Positions 1 to 7,887 of a DNA stretch of 64,000 nucleotides are shown piece by piece. The stretch is taken from assembly GCA_016793465.1 (NCBI GenBank), contig JAEUJW010000015.1, forward strand, positions 1 to 64,000, in the 5' to 3' direction. The notes beneath the pieces are model-generated. The model saw nothing but the letters and a program-made list of their open reading frames with translations. It searched no databases and was not told the DNA's origin. Within the stretch, counting starts at the first letter, position 1. Each line of letters opens with the position of its first letter. The position numbers and the translations under genes were made by a program. This DNA comes from Myxococcales bacterium. GTDB lineage: Bacteria; Myxococcota; Polyangia; Nannocystales; Nannocystaceae.

Positions 1-10
1 TTGGTGATGT
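1..10 (+). other. Putative attL core (left copy of a 10-bp direct repeat)
   Basis: TTGGTGATGT at the first bases of the window is identical to 17664-17673. On the minus strand it reads ACATCACCAA, which in the FG-GAP gene encodes part of Asn-Ile-Thr-Asn. Bases 11-12 (CG, against TG at the right copy) already diverge. The flank on the gene side lies outside the window, so the full core length cannot be judged. Confidence 0.35.
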
Positions 11-236
11 CGAATACACCAGGCGCTAGACCCACCTGCGGGCCCGTTTATGAGGGGTTGCCTCGGAAACCACCAAGATCGCGACAGATTCGGTACGAAT
101 TTTCGAGACGCTCATGGGATCGCGTCGTCGCGCATCGCGGCCTCGGTCGCCAGTAGACGGGGTTCAGGACCCAGCCCCAGAGCCGGCCAAGGAGCGGCGA
201 TCAGGACATGCGGCGGCGCTCCACAAGGCTTGGTAT

Positions 237-252
237 CTGTCCCAAAGGACAG
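237..252 (-). terminator. Hairpin downstream of the broken lipoprotein gene
   Basis: CTGTCC, a four-base loop (CAAA) and GGACAG form a 6-bp stem 22 bases past the stop codon of the minus-strand gene ending at 274. There is no strong U tract, as is common in high-GC bacteria. The same CTGTCC/GGACAG arms recur at other gene ends and gaps in the window. The rest of 1-273 shows no convincing gene. Confidence 0.4.
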
Positions 253-273
253 GCATGATGAGGTTCAGTACTG

Positions 274-1275
274 TCACGGATGCAGTGCCACGACTTGGGC
301 GCTGTTCTCCCCGCACTCACGCAGCGCGACGATCGCGTCCGGCCCTGTGACCACTTCCCACGTCTTCCAGCAGTCGCCCGCATCCGGCGCCGTCCACACG
401 ACTTCGCCGTCAGCTCGCTGCAACTGCACGGTCTCGGGCGGCACGAGGTTGGCGACCACGATGTCCTCGCCGACGCTCGCCAGCCCTGTCACCGGCGTCT
501 CCACCGCACGCACCTCCAGAACCTCGCCATCATCCGTCAGCGTCGCCACATATCCTCGTCCGGCCGGATCGTTCTGCGTCATGCTGCCTACGAGCACCTG
601 GCCGGCTTCATCGACCGTGATCGGCACCCGCGGGCCGGATGCCGGCGCCGGGCCGAGGTCCGCCGTCCACGCCGCCGCGCCCGCACCGTCCCGTGCGTGC
701 ACCCACCATGTCGTATCGATTCCCGTCGCCACGAAGCCGTCGCCACGCGCCGCTAACCCCGAGACACCGCCCGTCAACGTCGGCTCATCCGCAGCCCACA
801 CGACCTCGCCATCGCCGTCGAGCCGCACGAATCTGGCCGGCGAACCACCCCCGACAAACACTCCCCCGCCCGGCGCCGGCGCAACCGCACTGACGGGCAA
901 GGAGGCGTCGTCGAGCCGTCACACCAGCGCCCCGTTGGGGTCGTAGCGGTAAATGGCACGCCCCTCACCGGGCCCGAACCAGTCGCTTGCGACGACGTAG
1001 ATCCCGCCGTCCTCACCGACCGCCACGTCATTGGCCCATAGCTCCGGATCGTCCACTTGCGTCCACAGCAGCGACCCGTCACTCGCTAACTTGTGCACCG
1101 AGACCCCACCGTCGTCGTGCCCCGCGACGTACACCGCCCCGTCATCCGCAACCGCGAGTTGGTACGCATACGCATCCATCCGCGTCTGCCACAGCTCGGA
1201 CCCGGGGACGGCCTCCTCTCCGCAGGCGAGCGGCCCAACAAAAAGCGCGACCAACAGTGAGGCTCGGCGAAACAT
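274..1275 (-). pseudogene. Beta-propeller (PQQ/WD-like) lipoprotein broken by one in-frame TGA
   Basis: The N-terminus (MFRRASLLVALFVGPLACG) is a lipoprotein signal with lipobox LACG. Repeats of about 40 residues follow, of the type 'V..DG.VYV.G......V....DG.LLW', as in PQQ-like beta-propellers. The frame runs on from 1275 to 274 except for a TGA at 919-921. It falls in NGALV-stop-RLDD, exactly where sister repeats have Trp (SLLW, GEVVW), so TGG to TGA is the likely change. The downstream half could start only at a TTG (900) and would lack a signal peptide. Full length would be about 333 residues. The dual kinase gene lies 117 bases upstream on the same strand. A sequencing error would restore an intact gene. 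Confidence 0.75.
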
Positions 1276-1392
1276 CGCGCGAGTATAGCGCAGTGATAGG
1301 TCCGTGCAGGCCGGCGGGCGGCCCGGGCGCCACGCGGCGCCAGAACGTTGGTCGGCGCACCCCGGCGGCGGGTCCGGGGCATCCCAGCTCTA

Positions 1393-4011
1393 TCACCGAA
1401 CGGTCAACCGGACCTGCACGTGGCCGGCAGTGTCGCTCGCAGGGAATCGGACGTCTTCGAGAACACGCTGGACGCAGGCATGCCAGCCGTAGCGAGGATC
1501 GTCGGGCGCAGGGGCGTGGAGATTCAGCGCCGTCACGGTGGCGTGGCCACGGGCGAGGTCGAGGTCTGCGGTGACGCGGCGCGGTACATCGGAGCAGGCG
1601 CGGAGGAGAGGCAAGGCGCGCTCGGCCGCCACCGTCGCCTCGGACAGCGACACGGGCTCACGCCGTGCTCGTGGGCCTGCCTCGCGCTTCGGTGTCCCGG
1701 CGGGAGGTGACGACGTGTCCGGGACGGGTGGTGGCACCGGGGGTGGCGCCGACGGCGGCGGAGCGCTGCCCGGAATCGGCGCCGTCCGCTCGTCGATCAG
1801 CGGCGCCGGGACGTGCTTGTCGGCCTCGTTCGTTGCCTGCGTAGAGGGCGGCGCGTCGGTCACGTTGGCCGCATGTGGCACGGTCGCGCGCCCGATCGCA
1901 AGGCTCACGACTGCCGTGAGACCGAGCGCCAACGCCGTCGCAAGCCGTCGACGGGGCGCTGGCGGGGTCGTATCACGCCGGCCGCTCAACGCGGCCCCCG
2001 CGTCCGCCGTGGTCGTGGCTACTGCACCGTCCGTCGCGCTGACGAACGCTGCCGGGGGTTCGGCAGCGATGGTGTCCGCCGGGGGCACTACGTCGGCAAC
2101 GTACGCCGCCTCGGGCTTGTCGAGCGCGGTGGCCTGCACCGCGTCGTCGGCGGCGGGAGAGGCCGCGGTGTTGGCGACCGGCTCGCGCTCGTCGATCACG
2201 GGCGCGGGCCTCGCGTCGGGGTCGCGTTCGCTGGCGTCCTCGCGCCTGGGAGCGACCTCCGCGGCGAGCTCGGCCTCCTCGTCCTCCAGGGCGCGCAGCA
2301 CCGCGGCCAGCGTCGGGCGCCTGTTGGCTGTCGGGCTCAGCATCGACAGCAGCAGGCCCTCGAGTCCGGCGGGACAGGCGGGGCACACCTTGCGCGCCGG
2401 CACGGCGTCGCCGCCCGCGGCGGGGAACGGCCGCAGTCCGGTCAGCAGGCGGTAGAGCAGGAGGCCGAGCGCGTAGACGTCGCTCGCGGTCGTGAAGGCC
2501 GCCCCGCCGCGCACTTCGGGCGAGGCGTAGTCCATGCCCTGCAGGCGCTTCTCCTGCCGCGGCTCCTGCCGCTCCTCCGGCGGCGTCGCCCACCGCTCGG
2601 TCAGCGCGGCGTAGAACGCCGGCGACACCTGCGCTTGATCGAAGTCGAAGATCCACGCGCGGGGCGTGTCGCCGCGGGCGATCAGCACGTTGCCCGGGTG
2701 CAGGTCGCGGTAGACGACGCCGGCAGCGTGCACGGCGGCGAGCGCCCCGGCGAGTTGTAGGCCGACCGCGAGAACCTCGTCCGGCCGCAGGTGGCTTTGT
2801 GGGCGCACGTAGTTCGTCGCGGGAGAGCCGTTGCACAGCCCCGTGACCGCGAATCGCTGCCCCGCGTGCGCGCCGGAGTGCAAGATCGGCGGGATGCTCG
2901 GGTGATGCAGCGCGGACAGTACCTTCGCCGCGCGGCGGAAGCGGATCACGTCGTCGTCGATCGTCGCTCCGTCGCGCAGGACCTTGACGGCGACCTCGCG
3001 CGACAGCTCGCGATCCGACGCGCGGTAGACGACCGCACTCGCGCCCACGCCGAGGACCTCGAGGAGGTCGTAGCTGCCGCCGTACAGGTGCCGCGGGCCG
3101 CTCTCCGGGTGGGCGGAGAGGATGGCCTCGAGCCCGCGTCGCAGGTGATCCGCGGATGGTAGACGTTCGTTCGGATCGTGCGCGAGCGCGGCTTGCAGGA
3201 GCCGCGATAGGTCGTCCGGCGCGTCGCTCCCGGGGCAGGCGTCGCGGATCGTACGGCCGCCCGCGTCTTGGGGCAGGAGCTGTGTGCAGAGCTGATACAG
3301 CGTCGCCGCCAGCGAGTAGACGTCCAGCCGCGGATCGGCCGGGAGCTCCCCCGCCTCGGGCGGCAGGTAGGGCGGCGTCCCGATCGGGTGCCCGAGCTGT
3401 GTCTGGTGCCGCGCGGGCGGGTCGGGCGTGAAGCGGGCGTCCTGCGCGTCGTGGAACGACGCGCCGACGCTGGCGAGCCCGAGATCGATGAGCTTGATCG
3501 CAGTGCGTTCGCCCGCCGTCACCATGATGTTGTCGGGCTTCAGATCGCGGTGGACGATCCCGGCGACGTGCATCGCGTGGACCGCGTCGGCGGCCTGGAC
3601 CCCGAGCCTGGCGACCTCGCGCCACGGCAGCGGGCCGCGTGCGAGGCGACCAGACAGCGGCTCGCCGTCGATGTGCTCGAGCGCCATGAACGGCTGACCG
3701 TCGAAGGTCTCGCCGATCTCGATGGCGCGGACGATGTTCGGGTGCTGGAGGTTGCTTAGGATCTCGGCCTCGACCTTGAACCGGCGGTGCGCCTCGGGCG
3801 GCCGCGAGCGGAGGAGCTTGATCGCTACGTGGCACCGACGGGTCATGTCCTTCGCCAAGAACACGTCCGCCATGCCGCCCCGGGCGAGCCGGCGGATGAT
3901 GCGGTGACGCCCGGCGATCAGCTCGCCGATCATGTCGGCGCCCACTTCCTTGTGGACGCGCCAGCCCGTGTTCGGCGCTCGGTCGGTGGCAGGTGTGGGT
4001 GAGCTGTCCAT
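1393..4011 (-). CDS. Membrane-anchored Ser/Thr protein kinase with two kinase domains
   Basis: An 872-residue Hanks-type kinase with two complete catalytic domains. Domain 1 (about 33-300) has a Gly-rich loop (LARGGMADVF), VAIK Lys65, HRDLKPDN Asp156, and DLG instead of DFG at Asp176. Domain 2 (about 314-575) has LGVGASAVVY, AVKVL Lys343, YRDLHPGN Asp436 and DFD at Asp456. Both keep the Lys/Asp/Asp set, but domain 2 departs from HRD and DFG and may be weaker or regulatory. An Ala/Asp/Glu-rich linker, one TM helix (about 690-710), a Pro-rich stretch and a C-terminal domain (about 790-872) resembling the TonB/AgmX-PglI C-terminal fold follow. The kinases are predicted cytoplasmic and the last domain periplasmic. 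An internal Met (residue 27, MIGELIAGRHRI) could be the true start. Substrates are unknown. Confidence 0.88.
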   Translation of the reverse strand: MDSSPTPATDRAPNTGWRVHKEVGADMIGELIAGRHRIIRRLARGGMADVFLAKDMTRRCHVAIKLLRSRPPEAHRRFKVEAEILSNLQHPNIVRAIEIGETFDGQPFMALEHIDGEPLSGRLARGPLPWREVARLGVQAADAVHAMHVAGIVHRDLKPDNIMVTAGERTAIKLIDLGLASVGASFHDAQDARFTPDPPARHQTQLGHPIGTPPYLPPEAGELPADPRLDVYSLAATLYQLCTQLLPQDAGGRTIRDACPGSDAPDDLSRLLQAALAHDPNERLPSADHLRRGLEAILSAHPESGPRHLYGGSYDLLEVLGVGASAVVYRASDRELSREVAVKVLRDGATIDDDVIRFRRAAKVLSALHHPSIPPILHSGAHAGQRFAVTGLCNGSPATNYVRPQSHLRPDEVLAVGLQLAGALAAVHAAGVVYRDLHPGNVLIARGDTPRAWIFDFDQAQVSPAFYAALTERWATPPEERQEPRQEKRLQGMDYASPEVRGGAAFTTASDVYALGLLLYRLLTGLRPFPAAGGDAVPARKVCPACPAGLEGLLLSMLSPTANRRPTLAAVLRALEDEEAELAAEVAPRREDASERDPDARPAPVIDEREPVANTAASPAADDAVQATALDKPEAAYVADVVPPADTIAAEPPAAFVSATDGAVATTTADAGAALSGRRDTTPPAPRRRLATALALGLTAVVSLAIGRATVPHAANVTDAPPSTQATNEADKHVPAPLIDERTAPIPGSAPPPSAPPPVPPPVPDTSSPPAGTPKREAGPRARREPVSLSEATVAAERALPLLRACSDVPRRVTADLDLARGHATVTALNLHAPAPDDPRYGWHACVQRVLEDVRFPASDTAGHVQVRLTVR

Positions 4012-4095
4012 CGCCTCCTAGCGTGCCATAAGGATAGGCCGCAGGAGACCCCTGGTGTCCCCTCGGATCTTCCGGCGGCCCCGCGGGTGCGGTAC

Positions 4096-4983
4096 ATGTG
4101 GACCATGGCCGCCCTCGTCTCCGTGCTGGTCCTTGCGCTTGCAGGCCCCGACGCCACCCCGGCGCCGCTGTCCCCTGCGGCGGACAACGATGCGATCTAC
4201 GCCGCGATCGTCGCTGGCGATCCGACGCTCACGACATCGCCCGAGCCGCTCGGCAGCCTCGTCGCCGCCACGGAGCTGGCCGAGAAGAGGCTACGCCAGG
4301 CGGGGGACGCTGACGACGCGGAGGACTTGCTCATGCTCGTCGCGCAGGGACGCAGGGCCGCCCACGAACGCACGGGCGACGCGGTGCACCTGTGCCGCCT
4401 CGTCGCTGCCGCAGACCATGTACTCGGGCGCGAAGCCCTCCCGCTTCGCCTGTCGGCCGCCGCGTCCGACTTCCGGGAGGAAGCCAGGCAGGGCCTCGGC
4501 TCGCAACGCTGCGAGGGGGCGCCGCCCCCGGCGCCGGCCCAGGGGAGCCCGCCGCCGAGCCCTCCGGACCGCGGGGCCGTCGTGGTCACGCCGAAACCCG
4601 AGCCCCCGCCGATCCGCCCGGTCGATCGACACGATCGGCGAAGGCTGCAGGCCGGGGTGGGGACGCTGGTCCCGGGCCTCGTGATGTTCGCGCCGATGGC
4701 CGCGCTCCTCGCCGTCCGCGTCGACGCCCGCGGCGATCTGGCGGACCTCAACGCCGCGACCGCGATGCGCCCCGCGACCGACACCGAGATCCGACAGGCG
4801 GACGCGCTGCACGACCGCTTCACGACAACGACAGTCGCCGCGGCAGCGCTCGGCGTGACCGGCGGGGCGCTCGTCGTGACCGGGGCTGTCCTGCTCGCGG
4901 TGAAGCGCCGATCGACCCGCGCCGCGCTCGCGCCCTGGGGCGGCGGGGGCATCGGCGGGCTCGTTCTGCAGGGGAGGTTTTGA
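4096..4983 (+). CDS. Hypothetical protein with signal peptide and two TM helices
   Basis: A 295-residue protein. The N-terminal hydrophobic stretch (MWTMAALVSVLVLALAG) looks like a cleavable signal or anchor. Residues about 30-130 are Ala/Asp/Glu-rich and probably helical, with two Cys (in HLCRLV and SQRCEG). A Pro-rich linker follows, then two hydrophobic helices (VGTLVPGLVMFAPMAALLAV and AAALGVTGGALVVTGAVLLAV) separated by about 55 residues. The order resembles the many myxobacterial small envelope proteins with a helical N-domain, a Pro linker and a TM hairpin, but I recognise no named family. ATG 4096 is preferred over GTG 4087 because it gives a compact signal; ATG 4105 is also possible. 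It is divergent from the dual kinase and only 37 bases upstream of the next lipoprotein gene, so the two are probably co-transcribed. Confidence 0.7.
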   Translation: MWTMAALVSVLVLALAGPDATPAPLSPAADNDAIYAAIVAGDPTLTTSPEPLGSLVAATELAEKRLRQAGDADDAEDLLMLVAQGRRAAHERTGDAVHLCRLVAAADHVLGREALPLRLSAAASDFREEARQGLGSQRCEGAPPPAPAQGSPPPSPPDRGAVVVTPKPEPPPIRPVDRHDRRRLQAGVGTLVPGLVMFAPMAALLAVRVDARGDLADLNAATAMRPATDTEIRQADALHDRFTTTTVAAAALGVTGGALVVTGAVLLAVKRRSTRAALAPWGGGGIGGLVLQGRF

Positions 4984-5020
4984 AATGCGCGGTTTCGTTC
5001 GATCCGCTACTGTCTGCGTC

Positions 5021-6736
5021 ATGCGCCGCGTTTCCCTCGTCGCACTCCCCCTCGCGCTCGGCTGCCACATGCCCGAGTACGACACCTTCCTGGAACAGCA
5101 GGAGAAGTTCGCCAGCAACACCAGCGACGACAGCAGCGACAACAGCGGCGGCGATGCAGGGACGGCGGGCGAGGCCCAGCCGACGAGCACGGGCCCCGTT
5201 GGCAGCGATGGCGCCGACGCGTCAGGCGACACCGCAGACGCGAGCGCGACCGACACGGGCGCGCCGCCGTCCGACCCCACGACGGACACCGGCGAGGAGA
5301 CCGGCGCGGACAGCCCGCCGGTGGGGGACGGCGACAAGCCGACGATCTCCAACATCGACTTGCCGGACTTCGTCTACGTCGCCGGCCCTGTGCCGATCAC
5401 GGTGTACACCGAGCACACGGGCTCCGTGTCTGTCACGCTCGACGGCGTCGACGCGGGCTCGCTGATCGACGAGGGTGGCGGCCTCTTCACCGGCGAGCTG
5501 CCGGTGCTCGGGGCAATCGACGACGGCTGGCACGACGTCATCGTCACGGCCAAGCAAGGCCCGCACGCGGTCAGCAAACCGGACGGCTACACGGTCACGA
5601 CACCCGCGCCGGGGACGGAGGCGTGGTCGCTCGCCGGCCCGGACGGGAGCCGCACGAACCGCGTGGCGGTCACCCCGGAGGGAGACTTGATCGAGGTCGG
5701 CCAGACCAAGGTGGGCGGCGTACCGCGGCCGACAATCCGCAAGCGGTCAGGCGTCACCGGCGCGGAGCTGTGGCCCGAGAAGACGATCACGCTTGACCCG
5801 CGCGAGGGCAGCGCGGTCGACGTCGCGGTGCTACCGGATGGGCGCATGTGGGTCGCTATGAACGTGCGGCCGCCGGGCAAGGACCAGCGCCCGCGGATCG
5901 TCCTACTCGACGCGGACGGCCACGCGACCGGGATCGAGATCGAGGGCACAGCGGGTCGCGTCGTCCGGGGACTCGCCGTCGACGCGGAGGGCGGCTGCTT
6001 CGCGGTGGGTCTCGCCGGGGTGATGGGCGACTGGGACATCGCCTACTGGCGGATCGATGCCGCGGGCCTGCAGACGCTCGGCGACACGTACGACTACGTC
6101 CAGGAACCCGACGACCCCCCACACGAGTTCCTGGACCTCGCCAACGACGTCGTGATCGCCGGGGACGTCGCGTGGGTCGTCGGCATAAGCAAGGGACGGC
6201 ACGACGAGGGGAACCAAGACTTGTTCCTTCGCGGCATCCTCGTGCCGATGAACGTCCACACCGCCGCGTTGGCCGCCCCTGTGGTTGTCGCGCCGCTCGA
6301 GAACGGCTGGCCAAACAGCGCGTTCTTCGGCGCCGCACTGCACCCCGAGGGCGTGGTCGTCACCGGCTACCGCTGCGACCAAACCTGCTCGAAATACCAG
6401 ATCCAGACCTCGCGCTACGGGTTCGACGGTACGCGGGCATGGGCCCCGCACGAAACTACGGTCGACGGCCTCGCCTACGGCAGCGACGTCGCGCTCGACA
6501 GTCAGGGCCGCGCACTCGTCGCGGGCGCGGTGACGCAGAACGGCAAGCTGCGGGGCTACGTGTTCGGCCGCAAGGTCGACGTACTCGGCCCGTTCACGTT
6601 CGAACACTGGTACCCCGGCGTCGGACCCTCGGAGGCGCTCGGCATCGTCCGCGACGCTTACGATCGCATCTTCCCGGCGGGCTACATCACCGTCAACGGT
6701 GAGACGCAGGCCCGGATCACGCTGATCCACGGCTGA
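5021..6736 (+). CDS. Secreted lipoprotein with beta-propeller repeats
   Basis: A 571-residue lipoprotein. The signal MRRVSLVALPLALGC has lipobox LALGC. A low-complexity Ser/Asp/Gly/Thr linker of about 80 residues follows, then an Ig-like segment (about 105-185, 'PVPITVYTEHTGSVSVTLDG') and a long beta-propeller-like region with repeats such as 'VAVTPEGDLIEVG', 'VAVLPDGRMWVA' and 'VALDSQGRALVAG'. Two Cys in YRCDQTCSKY may form a disulfide. Known: such lipoprotein-linker-propeller proteins are numerous in Nannocystaceae, with roles mostly unknown. An in-frame ATG at 4985 would put 12 residues before this start, but the compact lipobox signal argues for 5021. It converges on the vWA-like lipoprotein gene with 15 bases between stops. 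No enzyme motif is visible. Confidence 0.8.
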   Translation: MRRVSLVALPLALGCHMPEYDTFLEQQEKFASNTSDDSSDNSGGDAGTAGEAQPTSTGPVGSDGADASGDTADASATDTGAPPSDPTTDTGEETGADSPPVGDGDKPTISNIDLPDFVYVAGPVPITVYTEHTGSVSVTLDGVDAGSLIDEGGGLFTGELPVLGAIDDGWHDVIVTAKQGPHAVSKPDGYTVTTPAPGTEAWSLAGPDGSRTNRVAVTPEGDLIEVGQTKVGGVPRPTIRKRSGVTGAELWPEKTITLDPREGSAVDVAVLPDGRMWVAMNVRPPGKDQRPRIVLLDADGHATGIEIEGTAGRVVRGLAVDAEGGCFAVGLAGVMGDWDIAYWRIDAAGLQTLGDTYDYVQEPDDPPHEFLDLANDVVIAGDVAWVVGISKGRHDEGNQDLFLRGILVPMNVHTAALAAPVVVAPLENGWPNSAFFGAALHPEGVVVTGYRCDQTCSKYQIQTSRYGFDGTRAWAPHETTVDGLAYGSDVALDSQGRALVAGAVTQNGKLRGYVFGRKVDVLGPFTFEHWYPGVGPSEALGIVRDAYDRIFPAGYITVNGETQARITLIHG

Positions 6737-6751
6737 CGCCGCGCATGCAGG

Positions 6752-7846
6752 TCACTGCGGGACGAAGCTCTCGCACGCCTCGCTGATCTTGCCCACGGCC
6801 ACGTCGAAGAACGGCGCGTAGCTCGTCGCGCATGTGTCGCCGAACGCAGTGTAGGGGAACCTCGACAGCAAATCCCCGAAGTCGAGGGGCGGCATGTCGT
6901 ACGTGCAGCCCGGGATCATGGGATCGCCGTCCTGGTACGGCTGCGGCACGACCGCAAGCATGACGACCGCGCTCGGGTCGCCCTTGGCCGCGACGATCGC
7001 CTCGTACTGGGTCTTGGCGTAGGACTTTGACTTGATGTCGGCGACGTCCGAGATCAACACGACGACGAGCAACGCGTCCTCGCGCAGGAAGCCCTCGTTG
7101 CAGCCGCCCGGGCCGTTGAGTTCGGGCGAGATCGCGGCGATCATCGCGTCGCCGAGCGGCGGGTCGCCTCCCGACGTGCCGACCTTGGCGATGCACACGA
7201 ACGCGCCCGCCATGTCCGGCTCGCCGCTGACGATGTAGCGGTGCCCGTCGTAGAGGTCGCACAGCTTGTTCGCCGCGTCCCCGCCCGTGTTGAAGGTCAG
7301 CCCGGCGCCGAGCACCTTGTCGCACTCGGTCATGAGGTCGGGGTAGGTGAGGCAGTCGTAGCCTTCCGCGGTAGGACCGCAGGTCGGCCAGTAGTCCATG
7401 CAGAGCCCGCCACCGTCACACACGTCTTCCCCGGGCCAACGGCCGTCCGGGTTCGCGGTCATGATGTGGACGTCGAAGCCCGCGAGCTTCTGCTCGATCG
7501 TGTCGATGAAGCCCGGGAAGCTCGCCAGGAGCTGGGTCTGCTCGGTCCCCATCGTGGGCAGGCGCGAGATCACGAACAGGATGTCGACCTTGCCCTGGCA
7601 GCCCGGCGGCTGACCCGACCCGAAGTCCATCACGGTCCCGACGTCATGGCGGATGTGGGTGCTCGAGCTGTCCGAGCTGCCGGCGGAGTTGTCCGCGGGG
7701 TTGCTGGACGACGCATCGCCGCTCGTCGAGCTGCCGCTCGTCGTCTCCGACACGCTCGTGATCCCCGGCCCGGACGACCCGGGCGGGGTAGCGGTGTCCC
7801 CGCAGGCGGCGAGGGCGAGAGCGGCGAGGACGAACGCGCGCGTCAC
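6752..7846 (-). CDS. vWA-like lipoprotein with degenerate MIDAS
   Basis: A lipoprotein of 364 residues from GTG 7846 (signal MTRAFVLAALALAAC). An in-frame GTG at 7882, five bases after the upstream stop, would add 12 residues and is an alternative. A Ser/Thr-rich linker of about 55 residues precedes a vWA-type domain that begins KVDILFVISRLPTM. In the related myxobacterial vWA lipoproteins I know, this strand reads like DILFVIDNSGSM, carrying the metal-binding DxSxS. Here the Asp and both Ser are replaced, so metal-dependent adhesion is doubtful. Later vWA-like strands (DALLVVVLISDVAD, SAVVMLAVVPQP) and about ten Cys suggest a disulfide-rich extracellular protein. It is probably in an operon with the HTTM gene directly upstream. 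Confidence 0.78.
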   Translation of the reverse strand: MTRAFVLAALALAACGDTATPPGSSGPGITSVSETTSGSSTSGDASSSNPADNSAGSSDSSSTHIRHDVGTVMDFGSGQPPGCQGKVDILFVISRLPTMGTEQTQLLASFPGFIDTIEQKLAGFDVHIMTANPDGRWPGEDVCDGGGLCMDYWPTCGPTAEGYDCLTYPDLMTECDKVLGAGLTFNTGGDAANKLCDLYDGHRYIVSGEPDMAGAFVCIAKVGTSGGDPPLGDAMIAAISPELNGPGGCNEGFLREDALLVVVLISDVADIKSKSYAKTQYEAIVAAKGDPSAVVMLAVVPQPYQDGDPMIPGCTYDMPPLDFGDLLSRFPYTAFGDTCATSYAPFFDVAVGKISEACESFVPQ

Positions 7847-7887
7847 CCGGGGCAGCGTAGACCTCCCCCGGACCGCTGTCACCCCAG

